From Christensenella intestinihominis (GTDB taxonomy: Bacteria; Bacillota; Clostridia; Christensenellales; Christensenellaceae), in NCBI RefSeq assembly GCF_001678845.1, contig NZ_MAIQ01000008.1:62001-126000 (forward strand): a DNA stretch of 64,000 nt. The letters are read 5' to 3'. The stretch's first letter is position 1, and the number at the start of each line of letters is the position of its first letter. Under the pieces are notes generated by a model. The model saw only the letters and a list, made by a program, of their open reading frames with translations, was not told where the DNA came from and did not search any database. Made by a program: the position numbers and the translations under genes. Below, one piece after another: positions 6,777 to 16,100 of this stretch.

Positions 6777-8483
6777 CTATTCTTCCTCGGCGGTCGTAAT
6801 GCGGTACAGCTCAAAAATATCGATCTTTCCGTCGCGCAGCAGGTCAAGCGCGTTATCCATCAGGAATTTTTGCTTTTTGGCCTTCAGGTGGGAAAGGATA
6901 TCCTGCGTTTTTTTGTGGCCCACAACCATATCGCGGATTGCGTTGTCCGTTTTCACGATTTCATGCACCGCCGTCCGCCCGTAATGCCCGGTGTTGTTAC
7001 AGGCGTCACAGCCCGTTCCGTAATACAGGGTGGGGATATCCTCCATCCCGAGGGAGTGCAGGTAAGCCGCGTCCGCGGCGGTCGGCGTATAAACCGCCCT
7101 GCATTTGGGGCAGATCAGCTTCACGAGGCGCTGCGCAACCACGCCCACAACGGACGAGGCCACCACGTACGGTTCAAGCCCCATATCCACCAGCCGCATA
7201 AAGGTGGACGCGGCGTCGTTGGTGTGCAGGCTCGACAACACAAGATGCCCGGTGATGGCGGCGCGCGAAGCGATATCCGCGGTTTCGGCGTCGCGGATTT
7301 CACCGATCATAATGACGTCCGGGTCCTGCCGCAGAATGGCGCGCAGGCCGGATGCGAAGGTAAGGCCCGCCTTGGGGTTCACCTGTGTCTGGCTGACGCC
7401 GGGAATGACCTTTTCCACCGGGTCCTCTACGGAAACGACGTTGACAAGCGGCGTCGCGATTTCCGCCAGGATGGAATACAGCGTGGTGGATTTACCGCTT
7501 CCGGTCGGCCCGGTCACCACGACAATGCCGCTCGGGCTGCCGATCAGCTTGTAAAAAAGCTCGATGTTCTCCGGCGTCATCCCCAGCTGCTGGATTTTAT
7601 AAATGCCTGTCTTACTGTCCGTCAAAAGGCGCATGACGATTTTTTCCCCAAACACGGTGGGCATGGAGGATACGCGCACGCTGATTTCAGACCCCTCGAC
7701 CTGTGCGTCAAAGCGCCCGTCAAGGGGCAGCCTGCGTTCCGCGATATCCATGTCCGACATAATCTTGATGCGCGTCACAAGGGACGCGTGCGCGGAAGGG
7801 GAAAGTTCCGTGATGTCCACAAGGTCGCCGTCAATCCGGAAACGCACGCGGGTCACGCTTTCATAGGGTTCGATGTGGATATCGCTGGCGCGTTTCAAAT
7901 ACGCCTGCTCGACGAGCGTGCTCACGAAACGCACAATCGGGGCGCTGCCCACACGGCCCTCGATTTCGGAAAAATCCTCGCTGGACAGCTGCTCGAGGCT
8001 CTCCGAAACCTCGCGTTCCCGGCTGATATCCTCGGCGATTTCATCCACCTGGTGCAGCGCGTAAAAGCGTTCGATTGCGCTTTCGATCTCGTGCTTGGGC
8101 GCGAGGGAGGTCTCGATCCTGCGGCCCTTGACAAGGCCAAGCTGGTTGATGGCGTCGTAGTTGAGCGGGTCGGAGGTCGCGATTTCAAGGACGTTTCCCT
8201 GCAATTTCACCGGCAGCACGGAATATTCCCGCGCCAGGCTTTCCGGAACCTCGCGGATCACCTCGTTGGGAATGTTGATGTGCTGCAAATGGATGCGGGG
8301 GACGTTCAGGCGCTGCTGCAGCGCGTCCATCAACTGCTCCTCGCTGACGATTCCGAGGTCGATTAAAATATCCCCCAGCCGCTTCCCGCCGGACTGCTTC
8401 TGGATATCGAGCGCGCTTTCAAGCTGCTGTTCGTTGATAATGCCGCTGTCTACCAGCAGCTCGCCGATCCTGATGTTCTTCAT
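6777..8483 (-). CDS. pilB: PilB/GspE-type pilus assembly ATPase
   Basis: 568 residues. An N-terminal MshEN-like regulatory domain (residues 1-150, with repeated RIGELL/RLGDIL-LxQL units) is followed by the ATPase core. Walker A is GPTGSGKSTTLYSIL, the Asp box and Walker B DPDVIMIGEIRDAET, and the zinc site CPKC...CDAC near 450-480. It drives pilin polymerisation at the inner face of the membrane with PilC, PilM, PilN and PilO. MshEN domains bind c-di-GMP in some PilB proteins, so second-messenger control is possible. GGGAG lies 10 nt before the ATG. Confidence 0.95.
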   Translation of the reverse strand: MKNIRIGELLVDSGIINEQQLESALDIQKQSGGKRLGDILIDLGIVSEEQLMDALQQRLNVPRIHLQHINIPNEVIREVPESLAREYSVLPVKLQGNVLEIATSDPLNYDAINQLGLVKGRRIETSLAPKHEIESAIERFYALHQVDEIAEDISREREVSESLEQLSSEDFSEIEGRVGSAPIVRFVSTLVEQAYLKRASDIHIEPYESVTRVRFRIDGDLVDITELSPSAHASLVTRIKIMSDMDIAERRLPLDGRFDAQVEGSEISVRVSSMPTVFGEKIVMRLLTDSKTGIYKIQQLGMTPENIELFYKLIGSPSGIVVVTGPTGSGKSTTLYSILAEIATPLVNVVSVEDPVEKVIPGVSQTQVNPKAGLTFASGLRAILRQDPDVIMIGEIRDAETADIASRAAITGHLVLSSLHTNDAASTFMRLVDMGLEPYVVASSVVGVVAQRLVKLICPKCRAVYTPTAADAAYLHSLGMEDIPTLYYGTGCDACNNTGHYGRTAVHEIVKTDNAIRDMVVGHKKTQDILSHLKAKKQKFLMDNALDLLRDGKIDIFELYRITTAEEE

Positions 8484-8583
8484 TCGTTTTAAACTCCCAA
8501 ATTGTGGATTTTATTACGTTTTCCAGGCTGGCCGGGAAAGGAACCCCTTTCCGGGCGGCCCGGGCTTGATTCATTTACTGCAA

Positions 8584-8604
8584 AAATATCCAATCTGTGT
8601 TAAG
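8584..8604 (+). promoter_or_regulatory. Putative promoter of pilD
   Basis: An extended -10 TGTGTTAAGAT near 8595-8605 with a weak -35 (TGCAAA). It is the same TGTGTTA type seen before xylB and nth. The divergent pilB promoter should also lie in 8484-8669 but I cannot place it. Confidence 0.4.
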
Positions 8605-8669
8605 ATATGGAACAAGGTAAAGGGGCGGAGGCCGCTTTGCCGTACGCGTCCGCGAAAGGGAGGAACCGC

Positions 8670-9434
8670 ATGCAACTGATACTTGCCATATCTTATATTT
8701 TTTTATTCGTTTTGGGGCTCGTAGTCGGCAGCTTCCTGAATGTGTGCATCTACCGGATACCAAAGGGGATTTCCACCTGCTCCGGGCGGTCCATGTGCCC
8801 CGCCTGCGGCAGCATGATCCACGGCTACGATAATATCCCTCTGCTCAGTTACCTTATCCTGCGCGGAAGGTGCAGGAGCTGCGGCGCGCGTATTTCGCCG
8901 CGCTATCCGCTGGTAGAGCTTCTCACGGGGGGCTGCTTCCTGCTGTGCGGAATGACCTGGGGCCTTTCCGCGGAAACCGTTATTTTCTGTATTTTTTCCG
9001 CCGTGCTGGTCACGGTTGCCTTCATTGACCTGGATACGCAGGAAATCCCGGACCGGTTCCATTTTATTATCCTTGGCCTGGGGATTGCCGCGCTGTTCCT
9101 GGTTCCGCAAACAGGCTGGGTTTCCCGCCTTATCGGCGCGGCCTGCGTCAGCATCCCCATGCTCGTGATTGCGCTTGCCACGGATGGCTTCGGCCTTGGG
9201 GACGTAAAGCTGATGGCGGTCAGCGGCTTCCTGCTCGGGTGGAAAAACATCGTTTTCGCCGCGCTTCTGGGGGCGGTTCTGGCCGCGGCCTGTGCGCTTA
9301 CCCTGATCGCAATGAAGAAAAAAACCAAAAAGGATAAAATTGCCTTCGGTCCATACCTTGCTATCGCCCTGTTTGTCGCCGCGCTGTTCGGGGACGCCAT
9401 CATCGGGGCATACCTGTCGCTGTTTTCGCTGTAA
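8670..9434 (+). CDS. pilD: PilD/GspO prepilin peptidase (and N-methyltransferase)
   Basis: 254-residue polytopic membrane aspartyl protease (family A24). The N-terminal cytoplasmic domain has the two CxxC pairs (CPACGS and CRSCGA) of the bifunctional peptidase/methylase form. The catalytic Asp motifs are IDLDTQEIPD and GLGDVKLM. It cleaves the leader of PilA and of the minor pilins at 13-20 kb after Gly (or Ala). ATG 8670 with AAAGGGAGG was chosen over an upstream in-frame ATG at 8607 because GSFLNVCIYRIP then lies at the normal distance from the N-terminus. Confidence 0.95.
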   Translation: MQLILAISYIFLFVLGLVVGSFLNVCIYRIPKGISTCSGRSMCPACGSMIHGYDNIPLLSYLILRGRCRSCGARISPRYPLVELLTGGCFLLCGMTWGLSAETVIFCIFSAVLVTVAFIDLDTQEIPDRFHFIILGLGIAALFLVPQTGWVSRLIGAACVSIPMLVIALATDGFGLGDVKLMAVSGFLLGWKNIVFAALLGAVLAAACALTLIAMKKKTKKDKIAFGPYLAIALFVAALFGDAIIGAYLSLFSL

Positions 9435-9442
9435 CGGCCGCG

Positions 9443-10099
9443 TCAGGCCGCGCCCGCCGCATCCAGCGCCTCCTGCTGCGCCTGCTCCGCCGCCGCATCC
9501 AGTGCCGCATCTCCCGGCTGCGCCGCCGCATACAGCTCAAGCTGTATTGAAGTTGCGGACGGCTGGTCCGGGTTTGCAAGGTCGATATAAAATTCCGTCA
9601 CCACCGTATAGGGAAGCTCGTAAAGCTGTTCGAGGACGTTCATCGTCTGGTCAAAATTCCCAGCGACCGTAAACTGCAGCGCCGCATGCGATAAAAATGC
9701 GGTCTGCGCTTGCTCCCCGTCCTGCCCGTCCTCCGCCGCTCCCGCGGTTTCGACGGCCTCGTATTCCCCGATGCTCAGCGAATCCAGCGTGACGCCCGCC
9801 CTGTTGCAGATGTCGCTCACCATATAATGGATATCGTAATTTTTCATGACCGGGGGAATTAACGCCCCGTTTTCCTCATATTGCTGCTTTAGTTCGGCAA
9901 GCGCCGATTCAAGCGTCGGTTTTACCGAAAGCTGCGTTTCCATTTCAAACCGGGACGCCTCGAGCTCCGCAAGCGAACGCTCCTTTTCTGCGTTGTCCTG
10001 CATAACCGGGTAAATCAGCAATACAAAAGGAACGACGGCAATCACAATTACCAGCAGGACAACCAATAAAATCTTTTCGCGTTTTTGCAATTTTTTCAT
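9443..10099 (-). CDS. pilO: PilO-like inner-membrane pilus alignment protein
   Basis: About 218 residues: a short basic N-terminus, one membrane helix (ILLVVLLVIVIAVVPFVLLIY), a coiled coil (residues 35-75, ERSLAELEASRFEMETQL) and a ferredoxin-like C-terminal domain with an Ala-rich tail. This is the PilO plan. PilO pairs with PilN to link the cytoplasmic PilM-PilB platform to the wall. The ATG overlaps the stop of the previous gene (ATGA) and an AAGGAGG precedes it. Sequence identity to proteobacterial PilO is not obvious; position and topology carry the call. Confidence 0.75.
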   Translation of the reverse strand: MKKLQKREKILLVVLLVIVIAVVPFVLLIYPVMQDNAEKERSLAELEASRFEMETQLSVKPTLESALAELKQQYEENGALIPPVMKNYDIHYMVSDICNRAGVTLDSLSIGEYEAVETAGAAEDGQDGEQAQTAFLSHAALQFTVAGNFDQTMNVLEQLYELPYTVVTEFYIDLANPDQPSATSIQLELYAAAQPGDAALDAAAEQAQQEALDAAGAA

Positions 10100-10671
10100 T
10101 CTGCCGCGCCTCCTTCCGGAAGGACGCATGTGACGGAGAACACATAGCCTTCTTCGGGCGTTCCGTGGAAGCCCGGATATCCAACCGACCGGAAATAACC
10201 CGACTGGTCAAGCGCCTGAACAAAATCTGCCGGGGGCAGGTTGTCCGAGGTTTTACATTCGATGGTAAGGGTCGTGCCCGAAAGCGCAAGGCCGGTAAAA
10301 GTCACGCGGTCGGGCTTCACGGATAAAATATGATCGTACACGTCGCTGTTATACTGCGCGAATGCAACCAGCGCCGTGCGCGCGGCCTCCGCCGCTTCGT
10401 TATACCGGGTATACCCGGTGATCTGCGCCTGCAGTCCGTTTGTTTCCTGTATTTCCGCGGCATAATCGGCGATGTACCGGTCGGCGTCCCCGATTTTCCG
10501 GTCAAGGGAGGCGCCGCGCGCCGCCGTAAGGAAATACCCGCCGCCGACGCATACCGCAAGCACAATGAACACAAGGACCAGCACAAAACCGGAACTTACG
10601 GCTTTTGCGGCGGTCGGCGCGGCCTTCATATTTTGGAACATATTCACGGTTGTTTTCATATTTTTTTTCAT
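10096..10671 (-). CDS. pilN: PilN-like inner-membrane pilus protein
   Basis: 191 residues with a cytoplasmic N-terminal segment of about 25 residues, one membrane helix (GFVLVLVFIVLAVCVGGGYF), a short coiled-coil stretch and a small alpha/beta domain. PilN uses its N-terminus to bind PilM. Gene order M-N-O with ATGA overlaps on both sides supports the call. The N-terminal segment lacks a clear copy of the PilM-binding INLLP motif, so orthology rests mainly on context. Confidence 0.72.
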   Translation of the reverse strand: MKKNMKTTVNMFQNMKAAPTAAKAVSSGFVLVLVFIVLAVCVGGGYFLTAARGASLDRKIGDADRYIADYAAEIQETNGLQAQITGYTRYNEAAEAARTALVAFAQYNSDVYDHILSVKPDRVTFTGLALSGTTLTIECKTSDNLPPADFVQALDQSGYFRSVGYPGFHGTPEEGYVFSVTCVLPEGGAAE

Positions 10672-11582
10672 TTTTCGAGCAGCGCCCCCGTCGCATAAGC
10701 ATATTGGTGGAACAAAAATCCGTTCGGTGCGGATACGGAGGACGGGCAGGGCAGCAGGGAAACCGGGTGCCCCAATGCGGCGGAAATGTTCCCCGCCATT
10801 TCGGCGGTGGCAATATCGCCGGAAATAAAAATGGAATCGCAGGCCCGGCCCGGATATTTAATGGATTGGTACTGCATCATTTTGGAAATGTTCTGCGTGG
10901 CGGCCTCCGTTGCGGCGGAAATGTCGTAACGGTTTTCGACGACGGCGGCAAGCGCCTGCCTGCCCGGCATAACCGCGTCCGAACGCGTAAGGGCAATGTT
11001 GGGCTGCGCAAGCAGGGTAACGTGGATGCGCGAACTTCCCACGTTCGCGATAATGATATCGCCCCCGGAAAATCCGTTTCCCAAATGCTGCAGTCGGCAC
11101 AGGCAATTCTGCACTACCGTATAACAGGACGGTTTTTTCCCGGCAAGGGAAAGGATTTCCGAAACGGATTCCACGAGGGAACGCTTCGCAAGGTAGGCCT
11201 GTACGCGGCAGAATGTGCTGCCGTCCCGGGGAAATACCTCCTGGATGGTATAATCGAGGATGGAATCATCCGAGGTCTGCGATTTATAAAGCTCGCCCTG
11301 CACAATGTTGCGCATGGCTATCGGATTTTTTTCGTAGGGCAGCACAAATTCATTGGAAATGACGTTGCTTTTGGATACCAGCACGTTTACCCTTCCGCCG
11401 GAAAAACCGGAAGCAAGAAGGCCGCGCACGGCCCCCGCCATAGCATTTTTGTCGGTTACGCCGTCCGCGTCCATATATTCCGGCAGGGGAGCGCTGGCAG
11501 CGTGGGTTATGGTAATTTCCCCGCCGGACGCCTTCCCGTTTACGGCGCGGATATAAAGGTTTGTAAAGTCTAAAGCAATCAA
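10668..11582 (-). CDS. pilM: PilM-like actin-fold pilus assembly protein
   Basis: About 304 residues starting (TTG)IALDFTNLYIRAVNG, an actin/FtsA-type phosphate-1 loop; later motifs include IIIANVGSSRIHVTLL and SIFISGDIATAEMAG. PilM is the cytoplasmic ring that connects PilB to PilN and PilO. TTG 11582 lies 5 nt after GAGAGGTGA; the GTG inside that Shine-Dalgarno (11591) is the alternative start. The stop overlaps pilN (ATGA). About 95 nt separate it from pilC, with no clear terminator. Confidence 0.8.
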   Translation of the reverse strand: MIALDFTNLYIRAVNGKASGGEITITHAASAPLPEYMDADGVTDKNAMAGAVRGLLASGFSGGRVNVLVSKSNVISNEFVLPYEKNPIAMRNIVQGELYKSQTSDDSILDYTIQEVFPRDGSTFCRVQAYLAKRSLVESVSEILSLAGKKPSCYTVVQNCLCRLQHLGNGFSGGDIIIANVGSSRIHVTLLAQPNIALTRSDAVMPGRQALAAVVENRYDISAATEAATQNISKMMQYQSIKYPGRACDSIFISGDIATAEMAGNISAALGHPVSLLPCPSSVSAPNGFLFHQYAYATGALLEK

Positions 11583-11677
11583 TCGGTTCACCTCTCTTGC
11601 GGAGCGCCGTACCGGGAAGCGCATTGCTTCCTTCCGGGCGGTTCCATAATACGCCGGGCAGGGGAATAAGCCCCCGC

Positions 11678-12874
11678 TTACAGCATGCTCGAATACATCG
11701 AATAAATCGGCAGCATTACGGCTGCCAGCACGATTGTTATAATAACGGCCAGCACAACCAGCATCACCGGTTCCAAGATAGAAATCATCCGGTTGATGGC
11801 GTTTTCGGATTCCGTGTTGTAGTAATCCGAGATACTGGCAAGGATACGGTCAAGGCTGCCCGACTCCTCGCCGATGCGCACCATGGACGGAAGCAGGCGG
11901 TCGAACACGTTTATGCGTTCGATGGCCGAGGAAAGGGATTCCCCCATGCTCACATCCTGCATCAGCGAAGTAAACAGCCTGTCGATGTAGAGGTTGCCGA
12001 GGACGTTCGACGACAGCCGCAGCGACGTAATCAGCGGAATACCGCTTGCATACAGGATCGACAGGGAACGCGCAAAACGCGCGGAATATACGGTGCGGTT
12101 CATTTTGCCCGTCACAGGCATGCGCAGCTTTATCCGGTCGAGTATATAGCGAAAAGAAGGCATGCGCGCGGAATTCAGGAATAAAACGGCGACCGCGGCG
12201 ATCACCAGCACAATCCATATCCAGTAATTCACCATAAAATCGCTCACGCCCATGACGAACTGGGTAATCGGCGGGATTTCCGCATTCTGGAACATGGTCA
12301 TCATGTTCGGCAGCACAAATGTAAATAACAGGATAATGACGCCCACGGAGACGACAAGTAAAATTGTCGGGTAAATGGTGGCCGATTTAATCTTGTGCAT
12401 CAGCTTGTTTTCGTTTTCATAGTGTCCCGCAAGCGTCAGCAGGATGGAATCGAGGCTGCCGCTCGTCTCGCCGGATTCGATCATGTTGGTAAGGAAGGGC
12501 GGAAAAGACTGGCCCTCGAGCCGCATTGCCTGCGAGAGGGACATGCCCCGCTGGATGCTTTCATAGACGGAAAGGAATAATTCACGGATTGCGGGCGTTT
12601 CCGCCGTCTGGTACAGCACCTCGAACGCCCCCGTCATGCTCAGGCCGGATTCCATCATCGTTCCCATTTTCCGGCAGAAAACGATAAGCTCCCTGGTTTT
12701 CATTTTATGCAGCCGGCGGCGCGCCTGTCCGCCGTCCGCGGTTTCGTCATAGGAAAGGCAATAAAGCCCCTGCCCGCGCAGGGACGCATAAAAAGACGGT
12801 ATATCGTTTGCCGTAAGAACGCCTTTCACCGTTTTGCCCTGGGCGTCGCGGGCGGTATATCGAAATTGACTCAA
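11678..12874 (-). CDS. pilC: PilC/GspF-type pilus platform protein
   Basis: About 398 residues with two T2SSF domains (roughly 65-190 and 265-390), each with membrane helices (TILLVVSVGVIILLFTFVLP and VMLVVLAVIITIVLAAVMLP). Hallmarks are GMSLSQAM and the SGETSGSLD / GEESGSLDRIL repeat pair. It is the integral membrane platform for pilin extrusion. TTG 12874 (MSQFRYTARDAQGKTVKG) gives the standard family start and length. An open extension upstream contains a spurious hydrophobic stretch and is not used. Confidence 0.93.
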   Translation of the reverse strand: MSQFRYTARDAQGKTVKGVLTANDIPSFYASLRGQGLYCLSYDETADGGQARRRLHKMKTRELIVFCRKMGTMMESGLSMTGAFEVLYQTAETPAIRELFLSVYESIQRGMSLSQAMRLEGQSFPPFLTNMIESGETSGSLDSILLTLAGHYENENKLMHKIKSATIYPTILLVVSVGVIILLFTFVLPNMMTMFQNAEIPPITQFVMGVSDFMVNYWIWIVLVIAAVAVLFLNSARMPSFRYILDRIKLRMPVTGKMNRTVYSARFARSLSILYASGIPLITSLRLSSNVLGNLYIDRLFTSLMQDVSMGESLSSAIERINVFDRLLPSMVRIGEESGSLDRILASISDYYNTESENAINRMISILEPVMLVVLAVIITIVLAAVMLPIYSMYSSML

Positions 12875-12965
12875 TCTGGAAGTACGACCTTTCCTGGAAT
12901 AATACCGTACGAATTCGGTTAGGTTTATCGCTAAAAAAAATACGCACGGATAATAATATAATTTT

Positions 12966-12993
12966 ATCATAACATAAATCCCAAATTCCGCAA
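12966..12993 (-). promoter_or_regulatory. Putative promoter of pilC-pilM-pilN-pilO
   Basis: Minus strand: TTGCGG (complement 12988-12993), a 16-bp spacer and TATGAT (complement 12966-12971). Confidence 0.5.
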
Positions 12994-13030
12994 CAAAACT
13001 TAACATGAAAATTTCAAAAAAGTGGGTGAT

Positions 13031-13052
13031 TCACAACATCTTGTGGTATACT
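13031..13052 (+). promoter_or_regulatory. Putative extended -10 promoter of the minor-pilin operon
   Basis: TGGTATACT ending at 13052 is an extended -10 (TATACT 13047-13052) with no clear -35. The same TGGTATACT occurs at 23563 and 26411, so it is a recurring promoter type in this genome. Confidence 0.5.
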
Positions 13053-13181
13053 GGAGTAGTCGGGGAATGTATTAAAAAATATAGGCGTTCCATAGTATAA
13101 ACCGGGGAATGGCTTTGCAGAGGCAAACAGGTAAAATGCCCGCGCATGAAAGCCCCGGGTTGCCCGCGGAGGGGCCTGTTC

Positions 13182-16100
13182 GTGGTTAGATACAAAAGGA
13201 AAAACAAGCTGGCTTTCACGCTGGTGGAGCTCGTCGTCACCATTGCGATTATTGGCATACTGGCGGGGATTTTCGTCCCGTCTATCCTTAGCTATGCCAA
13301 AATGGCGCGGATGGAAGGCCTCAATAACGACGCCAGGACGGTTTTCCTGGCCGCGCAGAATTACCTGACGGGCTGGACGGGCGGCGGGAACGACGCGGCG
13401 GCAATTAATCCGCAGGGCGAAACGGTCGATCTGGACAGGATAGTGCCCGGGGTCCCGGCAAAGGAAAAAACGGAAAACGGCGAAAACATCAAATACCTCA
13501 CGCTCGCGCGTACGGACGGGAGCAAGCAGGAAAACCCGCTTTATCAAATCCTTTCCGGCTATATTTCAGACCAGCTCCTGCTGGAAAAATCGATTCTGGT
13601 GGAATATAACCAGAAGACGGGCCGGGTGCGCTCCGCGTTTGTTTCGGAGGAGCCGTTCCTCGGCTATGCCGGGGAAAACAGCGACCCGACGAACGTATAC
13701 GACCGTACGACAGATGTGCTGTGGGCAAAGGAGCAGGGTTATTACGGCGTGGATTATACGGGCAGCCTTCCGGACAGGCAGGAAGGCCAGAGCCTTTCCG
13801 TCCGCATCGTAAACAGCGATAATATGCTGCGCGTGGAATGCGATATCGCAGATTTTATAACCGCGAAAAACGGGACGCAATATGAATTCCAAATTTTTTC
13901 CCTGGATGATCCGGGAAAAGGATATACGTTTACATTTGATCCGAATCTTACCTATGACCGGGACGCAGGCGGAAAAACGGTATGGGCGGTAACCTATAAC
14001 AATGCAAAAACCGCAATAGAAAAGGCGGACCCCAAAAAGCCGATGGTTTATAAAACGGAGGTGGACCCGGACGGCACCGGGCATATCGTGCTGATCCTGG
14101 ATGTATTCAGCGCGTGGAACGCCTACGACTCCGCCCGGGATATGGGAATTGCGGCCTGCTATCCCGATCTTCCGGTCGGATTGCTGGACGCGAAGGTCAC
14201 GGCAAAGGCGGCGGATACGGGGGCGGAAATTGCCGCGGAACGGTCGGGAAATACGGAATACAGCTATTTCGCCGGACAGGAAAAGGGGAAGGACGGAAGC
14301 GTTACCTATATCATCCGGGATGCGCGCCAGCTTAATAATATGCGCTACATGACGGAAGGAACCGCCATCACGGGAAAATTCCGGCAGGCTGCGGATATCA
14401 GCATGCGGGCGTTTTTCGATGAAACGGGCGATAAGGTCCTGGCCGAGGGCGCGCGGGTCACGATCGCACCGCTGGGGTCCTTCGCCGGGACGTACGATGC
14501 GCAAAAGCCTTATGCGGGCACGGATGGGGACGGGAATTATACCGTTACGGACCTCATGGTTGCCTCCCGCAGCGGACAGGCGGGGCTCTTTGCCGTAAAC
14601 AGCGGAAAAATTACCAATCTTACGGTTATGGGAGCGCAGGTCGGGGAGGCAGGCGAACCCGTAAAGACGAACGGCGGAATCATTGCCGGGGCCAACGCGC
14701 CTCTTGGGACAATCGAAAACTGCAATGTTTCAGGGGCCGTGACGGGCGGCGCTTCGGCTGGCGGGATCGCAGGCGCAAACAGCGGGAAAATCATCGGCTG
14801 CAAGAGCGGCGTGTTCCCGGGGCTGCAAACCGCAAACGCCGTGCAATATACCTATAAAAACACCTATTCCTATACGGAAAAAGTGCTGAAAGACGGAAAA
14901 CCGGTTACGGTGAAAAAAGAGCTGCCCTGTGTCATTTCCTCCGGCGGCAGCGGGGAACGGAATGCCGCCGTGGGCGGTATTGCGGGCACGAACACCGGGA
15001 CGATTACGCAATGCGTCAATATTTCGCAAATTGAGAACCAGTCCGCGGGCGGAAAAACGGGCGGCCTTGCGGGCCTTGTTTCCGCGGGCGGACTGACCGA
15101 AAGCTATAACGCGGGCCGCGTTGTTTCCACGGGAAACGGAAGCAGCGTGGGCGGGGTCGTCGGGCAAAACGGCGCGCATGTTGAAGCCTGCTATAATACG
15201 GGCAGGATCAACCTGAAGGATTCACAGGAAAATAATCCCGGGGAATCGACGCCGCTTACGGACGGCAGCATCGGGGGCGTGGCAGGCTATAATACGGAAA
15301 GCGGGAGCATTGCGGATTGTTATGCAATCAACTATATCGGATATTCCGAGTGGCAGGCGAATACGGCGGCGGGCGGCGTCATCGGCCGCGACGAGACGAC
15401 GGACCCCGCTTTCGTTACCAATTGCAGCTTTATTCCCGGGGAAAACCTGACGAATGCGCTCGGCGAATCCGTCCTTGGCGCGCGCGGCGGAGCGCGTGCC
15501 GTATACCGGCCGGAAGAGCTCGCGGACTATTATACGGGCGACCCGTGGCGCCTCGACGATCCGGCCTCCGGGGGAACCTTCTACTACAGGTATCCCTATT
15601 TATACGGCCTGAAAAGCGAACAAATTACGCCGTGGGAACAGATCACCCCGGCGACCCCCACGCTCCTTGCGCGCATGGAAAACGGCGAACTGCTGACGGC
15701 GGAATGGGTAAACGAGACCTCTTCGCTGCAAAAGGGAATTATTGTGGAATTCCTGGACGGGAGCGGCAATGTGCTCGATACGGTCCGGAATATCGACCTG
15801 GAGGCACTGCGCGGCATAACGTCCCTTCGCGACGCCCTGCTGGCGCCGCTTTCAGGGGATTCCGGCAGGACATATTTTGCCTTCTGCGAAGACAATACCT
15901 ATAAGATTGTGCTGGACGGCGTTTTGATGGATGAAAACCGGCGCAATACAATTGAAAATTACTTCCGCGATAAGCAAAGCATTGGTATACGCGTAACCTA
16001 TCTGGGGGAAGAAACGGTCCTTTCCAACATGGAAAATCCGCTGTATGCGGGCGTGACGGACGAAGGGAACCAAATATCGAACGCGCGTCATTTCTATAAT

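Larger units (their letters stand above)
12875..13181. other. Divergent intergenic region between pilC and the minor-pilin operon
   Basis: About 307 bp without a gene. It is AT-rich around 12940-13080 and carries the pilC promoter on the minus strand (12966-12993) and the minor-pilin operon promoter on the plus strand (near 13047). The two pilus units are therefore divergently transcribed from one control region. No further feature is seen. Confidence 0.6.

Noticed and set aside
6447-8366. Long open frame of 639 codons on the plus strand across pilB and pilT
   Set aside because: Antisense shadow of GC-rich pilB coding sequence; rich in His/Arg with no family motif, while pilB on the other strand is certain.
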